Under the pieces are notes generated by a model. The model was not told the origin of the DNA. It saw nothing but the letters and a program-made list of their open reading frames with translations, and made no database searches. The position numbers were made by a program, and so were the translations under genes. Source: Bacillus vallismortis (lineage in GTDB: Bacteria > Bacillota > Bacilli > Bacillales > Bacillaceae). Taken from it: a DNA stretch of 64,000 nt. The DNA lies in the NCBI RefSeq assembly GCF_004116955.1, contig NZ_CP026362.1, forward strand, positions 3,756,001 through 3,820,000, given 5' to 3'. Shown here one piece after another: positions 55,088-64,000 of this stretch. The number at the start of each line of letters is the position of its first letter. Within the stretch, counting starts at the first letter, position 1.

Positions 55088-56087
55088 TCTTTGGTTTATA
55101 CTCGTTGCTGTATTGTTTGTAGGTTTCTTCTTTTTGGAAGGCTTTGATTTCGGAGTCGGCATGGCGACCCGTTTTCTTGGCCATAATGAATTAGAACGCA
55201 GAGTGCTGATCAACACGATCGGGCCGTTTTGGGACGCGAATGAAGTATGGCTATTGACTGGTGCAGGCGCCATTTTCGCGGCGTTTCCGAACTGGTATGC
55301 AACGATGCTGAGCGGTTATTACATTCCGTTTGTCATTGTGCTTCTAGCGTTAATGGGCCGCGGGGTCGCGTTTGAGTTCCGCGGCAAGGTGGAGCATGGA
55401 AAATGGGTGAAGGTTTGGGACTGGGTCGTTTTCTTCGGCAGTCTGATTCCTCCGTTTGTGCTCGGTGTATTGTTCGCGACATTATTCCGCGGGATGCCGA
55501 TTGATGCCGATATGAACATTCACGCGCATGTATCCGATTATATCAATGTGTACTCTGTACTTGGCGGTGTGACTGTAACACTTCTTTGCTTTCTGCATGG
55601 ATTAATGTTTATCACACTGCGTACGATCGGTGATTTGCAAAAACGCGCCCGGAACATGGCGCAAAAGATAATGGGTGTTGTTTTTATAGCGGTTCTTGCC
55701 TTTGCGGCTCTTTCTGCCTATCAGACAGACATGTTTACACGCCGCGGCGAGATTACCATTCCGCTCGTTGTTTTGATTGTCATCTGCTTTATGCTGGCGG
55801 CTGTCTTTATCCGTAAGAAAAAAGACGGCTGGACATTTGGGATGACTGGCGCGGGGCTGGGGCTGACGGTAGGGATGATCTTTATTTCATTATTCCCTCG
55901 GGTCATGGTCAGCTCGCTTCAAAGCGCGTACGATTTAACAGTAGCTAACGCTTCTTCCGGTGATTATTCGCTTAAAGTCATGTCAATTACGGCGTTAACG
56001 CTATTGCCGTTTGTCATCGGCAGCCAGATCTGGAGCTATTATGTCTTCCGGAAGCGCGTCAGCCATAAGGAGCCTATGACTTATTAA
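55074..56087 (+). CDS. cydB: Cytochrome bd oxidase subunit II, CydB
   Basis: A 337-residue membrane subunit with the family signature FFLEGFDFGVGM, TIGPFWDANEVWLLTGAGAI and about nine membrane segments. The ATG at 55074 follows CAGGAGG inside the end of cydA. It pairs with CydA to form the oxidase. Its stop overlaps the cydC start (TAATG). Confidence 0.95.
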   Translation: MSLHDLWFILVAVLFVGFFFLEGFDFGVGMATRFLGHNELERRVLINTIGPFWDANEVWLLTGAGAIFAAFPNWYATMLSGYYIPFVIVLLALMGRGVAFEFRGKVEHGKWVKVWDWVVFFGSLIPPFVLGVLFATLFRGMPIDADMNIHAHVSDYINVYSVLGGVTVTLLCFLHGLMFITLRTIGDLQKRARNMAQKIMGVVFIAVLAFAALSAYQTDMFTRRGEITIPLVVLIVICFMLAAVFIRKKKDGWTFGMTGAGLGLTVGMIFISLFPRVMVSSLQSAYDLTVANASSGDYSLKVMSITALTLLPFVIGSQIWSYYVFRKRVSHKEPMTY

Positions 56088-57799
56088 TGGGAAAAGACCT
56101 GTTTCGATATAAAGGAATGAAGCGGATTCTCACCGTGATTACTTGTTTAACGCTAATTCAGACAGCCGCCATTATCATGCAGGCAGAGTGGCTGAGTGAA
56201 GCCGTAACCGGGCTGTTCAATGGGAAGAGCGTGGCCTCCCTGTTTCCGGTGATCGGCTTTTTCCTCATCGCTTTTGTCGCCCGGCACGGGGTCGCGGTGG
56301 CGCGCCAGAAAATCGTCTATCAATATGCTGCCCGGACAGGAGCAGATGTGAGAAAGAGTTTTCTTGATCAGCTGTTCCGGTTAGGTCCCCGTTTTGCAAA
56401 GAAAGAGGGGACGGGGCAAATGGTGACGCTGGCGATGGAAGGCATCAGCCAGTTCCGCCGTTACCTTGAGCTGTTTCTGCCGAAAATGGTCAGCATGGCG
56501 ATTGTGCCTGCGGCTGTTGTCATTTATGTGTTTTTTCAGGATCGCACATCAGCCCTTATTTTGGTTGCGGCGATGCCGATTCTCATTATATTTATGATTC
56601 TCCTCGGCCTTGTCGCGCAGAGAAAAGCGGATCGCCAGTGGAAATCCTATCAGAGGCTTTCCAATCATTTCGTTGATTCTCTTCGCGGGCTGGAGACATT
56701 GCGTTTTTTAGGTTTGAGCACCTCGCACAGCAAAAACATTTTCTACGTGAGTGAGCGGTATCGCAAAGCAACGATGAGCACGCTTCGGGTGGCATTTTTA
56801 TCTTCATTCGCGCTCGATTTTTTCGCCATGCTGTCGGTGGCAACAGTTGCCGTGTTTCTGGGCCTGCGCCTGATTGACGGCGATATTTTGCTTGGTCCGG
56901 CTTTAACGGCGCTTATTCTCGCACCTGAGTATTTTCTGCCGGTGCGGGAAGTGGGGAATGATTATCATGCGACGGTGAACGGACAGGAAGCAGGAAAAAC
57001 CATTCAAGAAATTTTGTCGCAGCCTGGTTTTAAAAAAGAGGCGCCGCTTCAGCTTGAGGCTTGGTCCGATCAGGATGAGCTGAAGCTGTCAGGCGTGTCA
57101 GTCGGCAGGTCAGTGTCCGATATTGATCTGTCATTCAAAGGCAAGGAAAAAATCGGCATCATTGGCGCAAGCGGTGCGGGAAAATCTACTTTAATTGATA
57201 TCCTCGGCGGGTTTTTGGAGCCAAATGGCGGTACGATAGAAGTCAACGGTTCAGAACGGTCCCATTTGCAGGACGGCAGCTGGCAGAAAAACCTTCTTTA
57301 TATTCCGCAGCATCCGTACATTTTTGATGATACACTGGCGAACAACATTCGCTTCTATCATCCAAGCGCTTCAGATGAGGATGCGGCCCGCGCAGCTGCC
57401 GCGGCGGGACTGGCAGAGCTGGTGGACAAACTTCCAGACGGACTAGAGGGATGGATCGGGGAAGGCGGCCGGGCGCTCAGCGGCGGCCAGGCTCAGCGTG
57501 TCGCCCTAGCCCGCGCCTTTTTGGGAAACCGCCCGATCCTGCTGCTGGATGAGCCAACCGCCCATCTTGATATCGAAACAGAATATGAAATCAAAGAAAC
57601 GATGCTGGATTTATTTGAGGATAAGCTCGTCTTTCTCGCGACTCACCGCCTTCACTGGATGCTCGATATGGATGAAATAATCGTGCTGGACGGAGGCAGG
57701 ATTGCGGAAATCGGGACTCACGATGAATTGCTGAAGAAAAACGGTGTGTACGCCAAACTCGTGGAGGCACAACTGGGGGAAAGAGGGGAAAGAGCATGA
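56087..57799 (+). CDS. cydC: ABC exporter half-transporter CydC for bd oxidase assembly
   Basis: A 570-residue half-transporter with six membrane segments and a C-terminal nucleotide-binding domain. It has Walker A GASGAGKST, signature LSGGQAQRVALARA, Walker B ILLLDEPTAH and H-loop LATHRLH. With CydD it forms the thiol/heme-linked exporter needed for assembly of cytochrome bd. It overlaps cydB by one base and cydD by four. Confidence 0.93.
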   Translation: MGKDLFRYKGMKRILTVITCLTLIQTAAIIMQAEWLSEAVTGLFNGKSVASLFPVIGFFLIAFVARHGVAVARQKIVYQYAARTGADVRKSFLDQLFRLGPRFAKKEGTGQMVTLAMEGISQFRRYLELFLPKMVSMAIVPAAVVIYVFFQDRTSALILVAAMPILIIFMILLGLVAQRKADRQWKSYQRLSNHFVDSLRGLETLRFLGLSTSHSKNIFYVSERYRKATMSTLRVAFLSSFALDFFAMLSVATVAVFLGLRLIDGDILLGPALTALILAPEYFLPVREVGNDYHATVNGQEAGKTIQEILSQPGFKKEAPLQLEAWSDQDELKLSGVSVGRSVSDIDLSFKGKEKIGIIGASGAGKSTLIDILGGFLEPNGGTIEVNGSERSHLQDGSWQKNLLYIPQHPYIFDDTLANNIRFYHPSASDEDAARAAAAAGLAELVDKLPDGLEGWIGEGGRALSGGQAQRVALARAFLGNRPILLLDEPTAHLDIETEYEIKETMLDLFEDKLVFLATHRLHWMLDMDEIIVLDGGRIAEIGTHDELLKKNGVYAKLVEAQLGERGERA

Positions 57800-59523
57800 A
57801 GAAAGAAGAATGGATTCTGCCATATATCAAGCAAAATGCCCGTCTGTTCGTTCTGGTTATCCTTTTGGGCGCGGTGACAATTTTTTCTGCTGCTTTTCTC
57901 ATGTTCACCTCAGGGTTTTTGATCTCAAAGGCGGCGACAAGACCGGAAAACATCCTGCTCATTTATGTGCCGATTGTCGCTGTCCGCACCTTTGGGATTG
58001 CACGGTCTGTGTCACGATATGTGGAACGCCTCGTCGGGCATCATATCATTTTGAAAATCGTGTCCGACATGCGTGTCCGCCTGTACAACATGCTTGAACC
58101 GGGTGCTTTGATGCTGCGTTCCCGTTTTCGCACGGGGGATATGCTCGGCATTTTGTCTGAGGACATTGAACATTTGCAGGATGCCTTCTTAAAAACGATT
58201 TTTCCTGCGATCTCAGCCTTGCTCCTGTACGCTGTTTCAGTGATTGCACTCGGGTTCTTTTCTTGGCCGTTTGCCGTATTGCTTGGGCTTTACTTGTTTG
58301 TTCTCGTTGTGCTGTTTCCAGTTGTGTCTTTGCTCGTGACAAGAGCGAAGAATGCAAAGCTGAAAAGCGGGAGGAACGTGCTGTACAGCCGACTGACAGA
58401 TGCCGTGATGGGTGTCAGCGACTGGATGTTCAGCGGCCGCCTGCATGAGTTTGTTGACTCCTATGAAAAAGAAGAACTTGCTTGGTTTGAGCTTGAACGG
58501 AACAAACACCGCTTTATAAGATGGCGGGACTTTGCCGCACAATGCCTTGTCGCCGGCCTTATTTTGCTGATGCTGTTTTGGACGGCTGGGCAGCATGCGG
58601 ACGGCGAACTCGCCAACACGATGATCGCAGCTTTTGTGCTTGTGGTGTTCCCGCTGACAGAAGCCTTTTTGCCGCTGTCCGATGCCTTGGGAGAAGTGCC
58701 CGGCTATCAGGATTCCATCAGACGCATGAACAAGGTGGCCCCTCAGCCGGAGGCGTCACAAACAGAAACTGCGGCTGAAACACTCGATCTCCAAGATGTC
58801 ACACTGTCCTTTCGTGATGTGGCGTTTTCGTATGACAACACCAGCCACGTGCTGCACGACTTTTCTTTTACACTGCGCCAAGGAGAAAAAATGGCGCTGC
58901 TCGGCCGAAGCGGGTCTGGGAAATCAACGTCGCTCGCATTAATCGAGGGCGCCTTGAAGCCGGATTCAGGATCTGTAACGTTAAACGGAGTGAAGACTGT
59001 GTTGGTAAAGGATCAAATTGCCGATGCGGTAGCTGTGTTAAACCAAAAACCGCACCTCTTTGATACAAGCATTCTAAACAACATCAGGCTTGGAAATGGA
59101 GACGCAAGCGACGAGGATGTGCGCCGCGCCGCAAAGCAGGTAAAGCTCCATGATTATATTGAGTCACTCCCTGACGGATATCATACCTCTGTTCAGGAAA
59201 CCGGCATCCGCTTTTCCGGAGGGGAGCGCCAGCGGATTGCGCTCGCCCGCATTTTGCTTCAGGATACGCCGATCATTATTCTCGATGAGCCGACAGTCGG
59301 CCTTGATCCTATTACAGAGCGTGAACTAATGGATACGGTGTTTGACGTGCTGAAAGGAAAAACAATCTTATGGATTACGCACCACCTCGCCGGAGTGGAA
59401 GCGGCCGATAAAATCGTGTTTCTTGAAAACGGAAAAACAGAAATGGAAGGAACACACGAAGAACTGCTGGCGGCAAACGAACGGTATCGCCGCCTGTACC
59501 ATCTTGATGTTCCTGTAAAATAG
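57796..59523 (+). CDS. cydD: ABC exporter half-transporter CydD for bd oxidase assembly
   Basis: This 575-residue partner of CydC has the same layout. The membrane part comes first (FVLVILLGAVTIFSAAFLMF), then Walker A LGRSGSGKST, signature FSGGERQRIALARI, Walker B IIILDEPTVG and H-loop ITHHLAG. It starts at ATGA overlapping the cydC stop. It is the last gene of cydABCD, followed by a terminator. Confidence 0.93.
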   Translation: MKKEEWILPYIKQNARLFVLVILLGAVTIFSAAFLMFTSGFLISKAATRPENILLIYVPIVAVRTFGIARSVSRYVERLVGHHIILKIVSDMRVRLYNMLEPGALMLRSRFRTGDMLGILSEDIEHLQDAFLKTIFPAISALLLYAVSVIALGFFSWPFAVLLGLYLFVLVVLFPVVSLLVTRAKNAKLKSGRNVLYSRLTDAVMGVSDWMFSGRLHEFVDSYEKEELAWFELERNKHRFIRWRDFAAQCLVAGLILLMLFWTAGQHADGELANTMIAAFVLVVFPLTEAFLPLSDALGEVPGYQDSIRRMNKVAPQPEASQTETAAETLDLQDVTLSFRDVAFSYDNTSHVLHDFSFTLRQGEKMALLGRSGSGKSTSLALIEGALKPDSGSVTLNGVKTVLVKDQIADAVAVLNQKPHLFDTSILNNIRLGNGDASDEDVRRAAKQVKLHDYIESLPDGYHTSVQETGIRFSGGERQRIALARILLQDTPIIILDEPTVGLDPITERELMDTVFDVLKGKTILWITHHLAGVEAADKIVFLENGKTEMEGTHEELLAANERYRRLYHLDVPVK

Positions 59524-59524
59524 A

Positions 59525-59551
59525 AGGCAGCCCTAAGGCTGTCTTTTTTGT
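59525..59551 (+). terminator. Terminator of the cydABCD operon
   Basis: GGCAGCC, TAA, GGCTGTC then TTTTTT lies immediately after the cydD stop. Confidence 0.8.
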
Positions 59552-59606
59552 TTGAAATAGAAAAGGTGCAGGAAAAATAGGAAGAGAATGCAGAGGAGGG
59601 ATAGAG

Positions 59607-60437
59607 ATGAAGATTCCAATTTGGACGGAGGAGCATGTGAGGGCCTCGCTTCCTGAAAGAGAGGCGGAGAGCCATAAAGGCACGTACGGTACCGCATTGC
59701 TTCTGGCGGGAAGCGACGATATGCCGGGCGCAACGCTTCTGGCGGGGCTTGGGGCTATGCGGAGCGGTCTCGGAAAGCTTGTCATCGGCACGTCGGAAAA
59801 CGTGATCCCGCTGATCGTTCCTGTTCTGCCCGAGGCGACCTATTGGCGTAATGGCTGGGAAAAAGCGGCGGACGCTCAGCTTGAAGAGACGTACCGGGCC
59901 ATTGCCATCGGTCCGGGTCTTCCGCAAACCGAAAGCGTGCAGCAGGCAGTTGATCATGTGCTTGCGGCGGATTGCCCTGTTATTTTGGATGCCGGAGCGC
60001 TGGCCAAGCGCACGTATCCGAAACGGAAGGCGCCCACCATCCTCACGCCGCACCCGGGCGAGTTTTCCCGCATGACAGGGGTGCCTGTAAAAGAGCTGCA
60101 AAACAAAAGAGCCGAATATGCAAAGGAATGGGCGGCTCAGCTGCAGGCTGTCATTGTGTTAAAAGGAAATCAAACCATGATCGCGTTTCCCGATGGCGAC
60201 TGCTGGTGCAACCAAACTGGAAACGGGGCGCTCGCCAAGGGCGGCACCGGTGACACGCTGACAGGCATGATATTGGGCATGCTCTGCTGTCATGAAAACC
60301 CGAAACATGCGATATTAAACGCGGTCTATTTGCACGGTGCGTGCGCCGAGCTCTGGACCGACGAGCACTCCGCCCATACCCTGCTCGCTCACGAGCTTTC
60401 GGATGTATTGCCTCGCGTGTGGAAACGGTTTGAATAA
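59607..60437 (+). CDS. yxkO: ADP-dependent NAD(P)H-hydrate dehydratase YxkO (NnrD)
   Basis: A 276-residue ribokinase-fold enzyme that dehydrates damaged NADHX/NADPHX back to NAD(P)H using ADP. It has HKGTYGTALLLAGSDDMPGA, AIGPGLPQ, LTPHPGEFSRMTG and the nucleotide/catalytic motif GALAKGGTGDTLTGMI. The NnrE epimerase domain found fused in many homologs is absent, as usual in Bacillus. ATG follows AGAGGAGGG. Confidence 0.92.
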   Translation: MKIPIWTEEHVRASLPEREAESHKGTYGTALLLAGSDDMPGATLLAGLGAMRSGLGKLVIGTSENVIPLIVPVLPEATYWRNGWEKAADAQLEETYRAIAIGPGLPQTESVQQAVDHVLAADCPVILDAGALAKRTYPKRKAPTILTPHPGEFSRMTGVPVKELQNKRAEYAKEWAAQLQAVIVLKGNQTMIAFPDGDCWCNQTGNGALAKGGTGDTLTGMILGMLCCHENPKHAILNAVYLHGACAELWTDEHSAHTLLAHELSDVLPRVWKRFE

Positions 60438-60451
60438 GAATAGCAGTAACA

Positions 60452-60486
60452 TAAAAAGCTGTCTTCACAAGGAAGACAGCTTTTCT
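60452..60486. terminator. Terminator between yxkO and yxlA
   Basis: AAAAAGCTGTCTTC and GAAGACAGCTTTT form a strong bidirectional hairpin between convergent genes. Confidence 0.85.
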
Positions 60487-61838
60487 TGATAACCGGCTTG
60501 TTTTTTCAGACGCGGTTTCATCAATACATAATATAGAACAGAAGGCACGACCAAGCCGACAATCCATGCGATGTCTCCGCCGCCAAACATTTTGGCCAGC
60601 GGCCCGATGTAAAAGGATGTATTGATAAACGGGATCTCTAGCAAGATGGAAAGAACAAACGCCATCGTCGTGATCCAATTGACCTTTCCATATGGCCCGT
60701 TTACATCGAACATGGCTTTGACTTGATAGTTTCCATGGCGGACGAAGTAGTAATCGACTAAATTGATTGCCGTCCATGGAATTAAGAAATAACTGATGAA
60801 AAAGATAAAATTCAAAAACAGCTCCATAAAATTACTTTGTCCGAGCAGGCTTAAGACTGTACCGACAAGCGTGACACCGAGGATCATGATGATTCTGACG
60901 TTGGGCGTGACTTTTAACTTCAGAAACGGCTCAAGCGTTGTGGTTGTGGACATGAAAGCCCCATACAGGTTAAAGACATTGATCGCCATTTGCCCGAATA
61001 ACACAATGATCAGCATAATGAACGAGAAAGGGCCGAACAGTTGGACAATCTGGCTCCCTGAGTTTGTTGTAAAGTCAGGCAGTGCCGTCGTCAGTAAAGC
61101 GCCGAGCAGCATCATCCAGATGGAGCTGACAGATGTGCCTGCGTAGCTGTACCAAAATGTTTGAGAAGCCGGTGTTTGAACTGGCAGATATCGTGAATAA
61201 TCGGCAACATACGGCGCGTATGCCAGCTGCCACGTCGCGACTGCGCTGACCGCAACTAAGAAAACAGGCAGATCAACCGCCCCGGGAATCCAGCTGCCTG
61301 CCGGGATCGGCAATTGAAAAATAAGAATCGTTGCAGCAAAAAATACAGCAAAAGAGGTCCAAGACAGGATTTTTTGCATTTTGTGAATCAAATCATGGCC
61401 GAAAATGGTGAGTAAAAAACATACGGCGCTTAAGCCTATAATGCTCCATGATCCCGGGATGGGAACAAAGCTGCTTAAGGTTCCGGCCGCCAGAATCGTG
61501 CTGCTTGCGAAGAAACCAAGGTAGATAAACATGACTAAGAAGAGGGGAAGAATCGCTCCGATGACGCCGAATTGGGCACGGCTTTGAATCATTTGCGGGA
61601 TGCCAAGCTGAGGGCCTTGCGCGGAATGAGACGCCATAAATATGGCACCGAGTAAGGTTCCGCAAATAATAGCGGCAACACTCCAAAACAGATTAAGTCC
61701 CATTGCAACGGGAATCGTGCCAGTCACTAACGTGGTGATATGCATATTAGCCCCGAACCATACGGGAAATAAATCTTTCGCTTTACCATGTCTTTCTTCA
61801 TTTGGAATATGTTCAATCGTTCGCCTTTCTACTTTCAA
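60465..61838 (-). CDS. yxlA: NCS1-family purine/cytosine permease YxlA
   Basis: This 457-residue transporter has about 12 membrane segments and NCS1 motifs such as FGANMHITTLVTGTIPVAMG, SHSAQGPQLGIPQMIQSRAQ and PWTAINLVDYYFVRHG. It probably imports a purine or pyrimidine base or related compound with a cation. The substrate is not determined. The start was placed at the TTG eight bases after GGAGGAC, giving the known length. It is divergent from sigY. Confidence 0.82.
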   Translation of the reverse strand: MKVERRTIEHIPNEERHGKAKDLFPVWFGANMHITTLVTGTIPVAMGLNLFWSVAAIICGTLLGAIFMASHSAQGPQLGIPQMIQSRAQFGVIGAILPLFLVMFIYLGFFASSTILAAGTLSSFVPIPGSWSIIGLSAVCFLLTIFGHDLIHKMQKILSWTSFAVFFAATILIFQLPIPAGSWIPGAVDLPVFLVAVSAVATWQLAYAPYVADYSRYLPVQTPASQTFWYSYAGTSVSSIWMMLLGALLTTALPDFTTNSGSQIVQLFGPFSFIMLIIVLFGQMAINVFNLYGAFMSTTTTLEPFLKLKVTPNVRIIMILGVTLVGTVLSLLGQSNFMELFLNFIFFISYFLIPWTAINLVDYYFVRHGNYQVKAMFDVNGPYGKVNWITTMAFVLSILLEIPFINTSFYIGPLAKMFGGGDIAWIVGLVVPSVLYYVLMKPRLKKQAGYQEKLSSL

Positions 61839-61983
61839 TGCATCGTCCTCCATATTGGATGTTATTTTAAAATCGACATAAAGACATAGCTTAACAGACT
61901 ATGAGGGGGTTTACAAATGAGGATATGCGGCCAATCGGCCGGGAAGCCTATCTGTCCATAGCTGAATAGAGTTGTAAAAAAAA

Positions 61984-62009
61984 TGAACGGCTTTGAATCC
62001 GGTGTCGTC
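61984..62009 (+). promoter_or_regulatory. SigY-dependent promoter of the sigY operon
   Basis: TGAACG, a 16-base spacer and CGTC match the recognition sequence reported for the ECF factor SigY. They lie 39 bases upstream of the sigY start, so the operon is autoregulated. Confidence 0.85.
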
Positions 62010-62048
62010 TCATAAGGCAGAAAAACAAAAAAGGGGGGATCGCGGCCA

Positions 62049-62585
62049 TTGGATACACATGAAGAACAGAAGCTGATTCAGCAGGCGAAAGAGGGGAACG
62101 ACGAGGCGTTTACAGCCCTATTCCACTATCATTATTCTTTTTTATATAAATACTTGTTGAAGCTTTCCCTTCACCCTGATCTCAGTGAGGAACTTGTTCA
62201 GGAAACCTTTCTAAAAGGGTACATTCATTTAAAGAGCTTCCAAGGCCGTTCCAAATTCTCCACGTGGCTGATCTCTATTGCGTCGAGGCTCTACCTCGAT
62301 CACCAGAAAAAGAGAAAGAGAGAATGGAAACGGAATCAGGCGGTTACAGAGGAAACAATACGCAAAATAAAGTGGGACATGTCAATGAAAGGATCTGAGT
62401 GGAGCGAGACGCTTGATCTCTTTTCCCGGCTTGACCCGAAGCTGCGCACGCCCGTTTTATTAAGGCACTATTACAGCTATACCTACGCCGAAATCGGGCT
62501 GATGCTGCAAATCAAGGAAGGCACGGTTAAGTCTAGGGTTCATAAAGGGCTCCAGCAAATCAGAAAGGAGTGGACTGATGAATAA
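62049..62585 (+). CDS. sigY: ECF sigma factor SigY
   Basis: A 178-residue ECF sigma factor. Region 2 covers residues about 20-90 ([40 protein letters not shown]). Region 4 covers residues about 120-175 ([34 protein letters not shown]). It directs its own operon through the TGAACG/CGTC promoter. The start is TTG after GGGGGGAT. It is implicated in maintenance of the SP-beta prophage/sublancin system. The yxlC start overlaps its end by eight bases. Confidence 0.95.
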   Translation: MDTHEEQKLIQQAKEGNDEAFTALFHYHYSFLYKYLLKLSLHPDLSEELVQETFLKGYIHLKSFQGRSKFSTWLISIASRLYLDHQKKRKREWKRNQAVTEETIRKIKWDMSMKGSEWSETLDLFSRLDPKLRTPVLLRHYYSYTYAEIGLMLQIKEGTVKSRVHKGLQQIRKEWTDE

Positions 62586-62895
62586 AGAAAAGCGATCTGT
62601 TCAGTTAAAATCGGAATTGCAGAAAATCGACCAATGCGCCAACCCGAATATACCGAGTCAAAAAGAGTTGCTTGATCAATTGGCACAAATGAAAGCCGAA
62701 CGAAGAAAAAGCCTGCTAAAAGAAGTGATGTTATTTATGTTCTGTGCGCTGGCGATGGTAAGCGCGGCGATGCTGGCATTTCATCAAGTTCCCGTTGTTT
62801 TTGTCGTGCTTCAGGTCTGTGCGCTGGCTGTCCTGCCGGTTTTGATTGCGGCCGAGAAAAAACGATACCTCGGCGAACGTGAGGTGAAGCGCTGA
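62578..62895 (+). CDS. yxlC: YxlC, membrane anti-SigY factor
   Basis: A 105-residue protein with a charged cytoplasmic N-terminus ([20 protein letters not shown]) and two membrane segments (about residues 50-65 and 73-90). YxlC is described as a negative regulator of SigY activity together with YxlD, probably by holding the sigma factor at the membrane. It overlaps both neighbours. Confidence 0.85.
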   Translation: MNKEKRSVQLKSELQKIDQCANPNIPSQKELLDQLAQMKAERRKSLLKEVMLFMFCALAMVSAAMLAFHQVPVVFVVLQVCALAVLPVLIAAEKKRYLGEREVKR

Positions 62896-63101
62896 TGTCC
62901 CAAACAGAAATGATCGTAGCGGTGGCTGCTTGTCTCATCCTTTTGGCACAGGGAATCTTTTTATTCATTGATGCGAAAAAACGGGATCGTCTGGCATGGG
63001 TCTGGGGAATTGTCGGGTTAATTCAAGCGCCGATGCCTCTGATTTGCTATTACTTTTTTGTGATTAGGCCAGACCGGAAGAAAAGGGGGATAAAGAAATG
63101 A
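62895..63101 (+). CDS. yxlD: YxlD, small membrane protein regulating SigY
   Basis: A 68-residue protein with two membrane segments (IVAVAACLILLAQGIFLFID, WGIVGLIQAPMPLICYYFFV), a phospholipase D-nuclease N-terminal-like fold. It is known to reduce SigY activity. TGATG coupling joins it to yxlC. Confidence 0.85.
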   Translation: MSQTEMIVAVAACLILLAQGIFLFIDAKKRDRLAWVWGIVGLIQAPMPLICYYFFVIRPDRKKRGIKK

Positions 63102-63286
63102 ATATTTCTTGGGAAATGATTTTGCCGCTGATTGGATTGCAGGTTGTACTGGCTGTATTCGCTCTTATTTGCTGTATAAAGGAAGAGCGGACAAACGGGC
63201 CAAAGTGGATATGGGCAGCGGTCATTGTGTGTATCAATATCATCGGGCCGATTTTATTTTTTACCGTCGGCAGAAAGCAAAGGTGA
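63098..63286 (+). CDS. yxlE: YxlE, small membrane protein of the SigY operon
   Basis: A 62-residue protein with two membrane segments (LPLIGLQVVLAVFALICCIK, WAAVIVCINIIGPILFFTVG) and a basic end. It resembles YxlD in size and layout. ATGA overlap couples it to yxlD. It may help control SigY or the YxlFG transporter. Its role is not known. Confidence 0.8.
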   Translation: MNISWEMILPLIGLQVVLAVFALICCIKEERTNGPKWIWAAVIVCINIIGPILFFTVGRKQR

Positions 63287-63292
63287 GCGGGC

Positions 63293-64000
63293 ATGCTGTC
63301 TATCGAGTCATTATGCAAATCGTATCGGCACCATCCAGCTGTAAAGAATGTCAGTTTTCATGTGAATAAAAACGAATGTGTCGCACTATTAGGCCCTAAT
63401 GGTGCAGGTAAAACCACAACGCTCCACATGCTGGCCGGGCTGCTTTCACCAACCTCCGGCACCATAAAACTGTTAGGGGAGAAAAAGCCGGATCGGCGTT
63501 TGATCGGATACCTTCCGCAGTACCCAGCCTTTTATTCGTGGATGACCGCAAACGAATGTTTAACCTTTGCCGGGAGACTGTCCGGCCTCACGAAGAAAAA
63601 ATGCCGAGAGGAAGTCGGCGGGATGCTTGAATTTGTCGGCTTGCAGGAATCGGCACACAAAAGAATCGGCGGTTATTCAGGCGGCATGAAGCAAAGACTC
63701 GGTCTGGCACAGGCGCTGCTCCATCAACCGAAGCTTTTGATACTGGATGAACCGGTGTCCGCTCTAGATCCGGCAGGGCGGTTCGAGGTGCTGGATATGA
63801 TGCGGGAGCTGAAGAAGCACATGGCTGTCCTGTTTTCCACACACGTTTTGCACGATGCGGAGCAGGTGTGTGATCAGGTGGTCATCATGAAAAGCGGGGA
63901 GGTTTCTTGGAAAGGCGAGTTACAACAGTTGAAAAAACTGCATCAAACGAACGTTTTCACCCTTTCAGTGAAAGAGAATTTGAAGGGCTGGCTTGAAGAT
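63293..64000 (+). CDS. yxlF: ABC transporter ATPase YxlF (runs off the window)
   Basis: The frame starts at ATG 63293, six bases after the yxlE stop, and is still open at the window end (236 codons seen). It has Walker A LGPNGAGKTTT, Q-loop YLPQYPAF, signature YSGGMKQRLGLAQA, Walker B LLILDEPVSA and H-loop FSTHVLHDAEQ. With the expected downstream permease YxlG it would form an exporter, whose substrate is unknown. It belongs to the SigY operon. Confidence 0.88.
   Translation, partial: MLSIESLCKSYRHHPAVKNVSFHVNKNECVALLGPNGAGKTTTLHMLAGLLSPTSGTIKLLGEKKPDRRLIGYLPQYPAFYSWMTANECLTFAGRLSGLTKKKCREEVGGMLEFVGLQESAHKRIGGYSGGMKQRLGLAQALLHQPKLLILDEPVSALDPAGRFEVLDMMRELKKHMAVLFSTHVLHDAEQVCDQVVIMKSGEVSWKGELQQLKKLHQTNVFTLSVKENLKGWLED

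Noticed and set aside
59259..60101. A 280-codon minus-strand ORF opposite yxkO and the cydD end
   Set aside because: It crosses two solid genes and a terminator on the other strand, and its composition looks like an antisense shadow.

Overview
The window comes from a Bacillus subtilis-group chromosome. The evidence is gene content and order (wapA end, yxiM-deaD-yxiO, licT, katE-yxiS, nupG, scoAB, yxjG/yxjH, pepT, yxkA-galE, yxkD, aldY, msmX, cimH, cydABCD, yxkO, yxlA, sigY-yxlCDEF), GGAGG-type ribosome binding sites, TTG/GTG starts, and recognisable Bacillus regulatory elements: SAM, guanine and guanidine riboswitches, LicT antiterminators, Rex sites, cre boxes, and SigB, SigW and SigY promoters. 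Gene names come from memory of strain 168. No database search was possible. Several 168 genes that I expect at known positions (bglS, yxjB/yxjC, yxjF, yxjI) are not seen, so this is a related but distinct strain.

Bases 1-14,111 are an accessory, AT-rich polymorphic-toxin locus. The window opens inside wapA, the wall-associated Rhs/YD-repeat contact-inhibition toxin, which carries a one-base frameshift near 385. Its own C-terminal toxin and immunity gene are followed by two promoterless orphan cassettes. Each repeats about 500 bp of the wapA 3' core, then encodes a different basic toxin tip (one with a GHH/HNH nuclease signature) and its own immunity gene. Beyond these lies a graveyard of orphan immunity-type genes (SUKH, DUF2750, DUF2716 and unnamed families), several broken by frameshift, nonsense mutation or truncation.

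Bases 14,100-32,200: a PadR/DUF2812 pair, a secreted SGNH esterase (yxiM), an RNA helicase (deaD/yxiN), an MFS protein (yxiO), a lipoprotein, and aryl-beta-glucoside use (licT, two antiterminator/terminator pairs, bglP, bglH). Then come a secreted protein, a DUF421 protein, the metal-citrate transporter citH, SigB-type catalase katE, yxiS, a decayed gene, and nupG with its guanine riboswitch.

Bases 32,200-48,800: scoAB (CoA transfer to acetoacetate), two paralogous methionine-synthase-like genes each with a SAM riboswitch, two very small genes missed by length cut-offs (one behind a SigW-type promoter), pepT, a LysR regulator divergent from yxkA, galE, a zinc-ribbon membrane protein, yxkD behind a guanidine-type riboswitch, aldY and its divergent regulator yxkF, the shared sugar-importer ATPase msmX, and a ZIP-like transporter.

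Bases 48,800-64,000: a lipoprotein deacetylase (yxkH), a glycine-rich small protein (probable yxzE) behind a SigW-type promoter, an M48 membrane protease (yxkI), the citrate/malate carrier cimH, the cytochrome bd operon cydABCD with three Rex operators, the NAD(P)HX dehydratase yxkO, the NCS1 permease yxlA, and the autoregulated SigY operon, cut by the window end inside yxlF.
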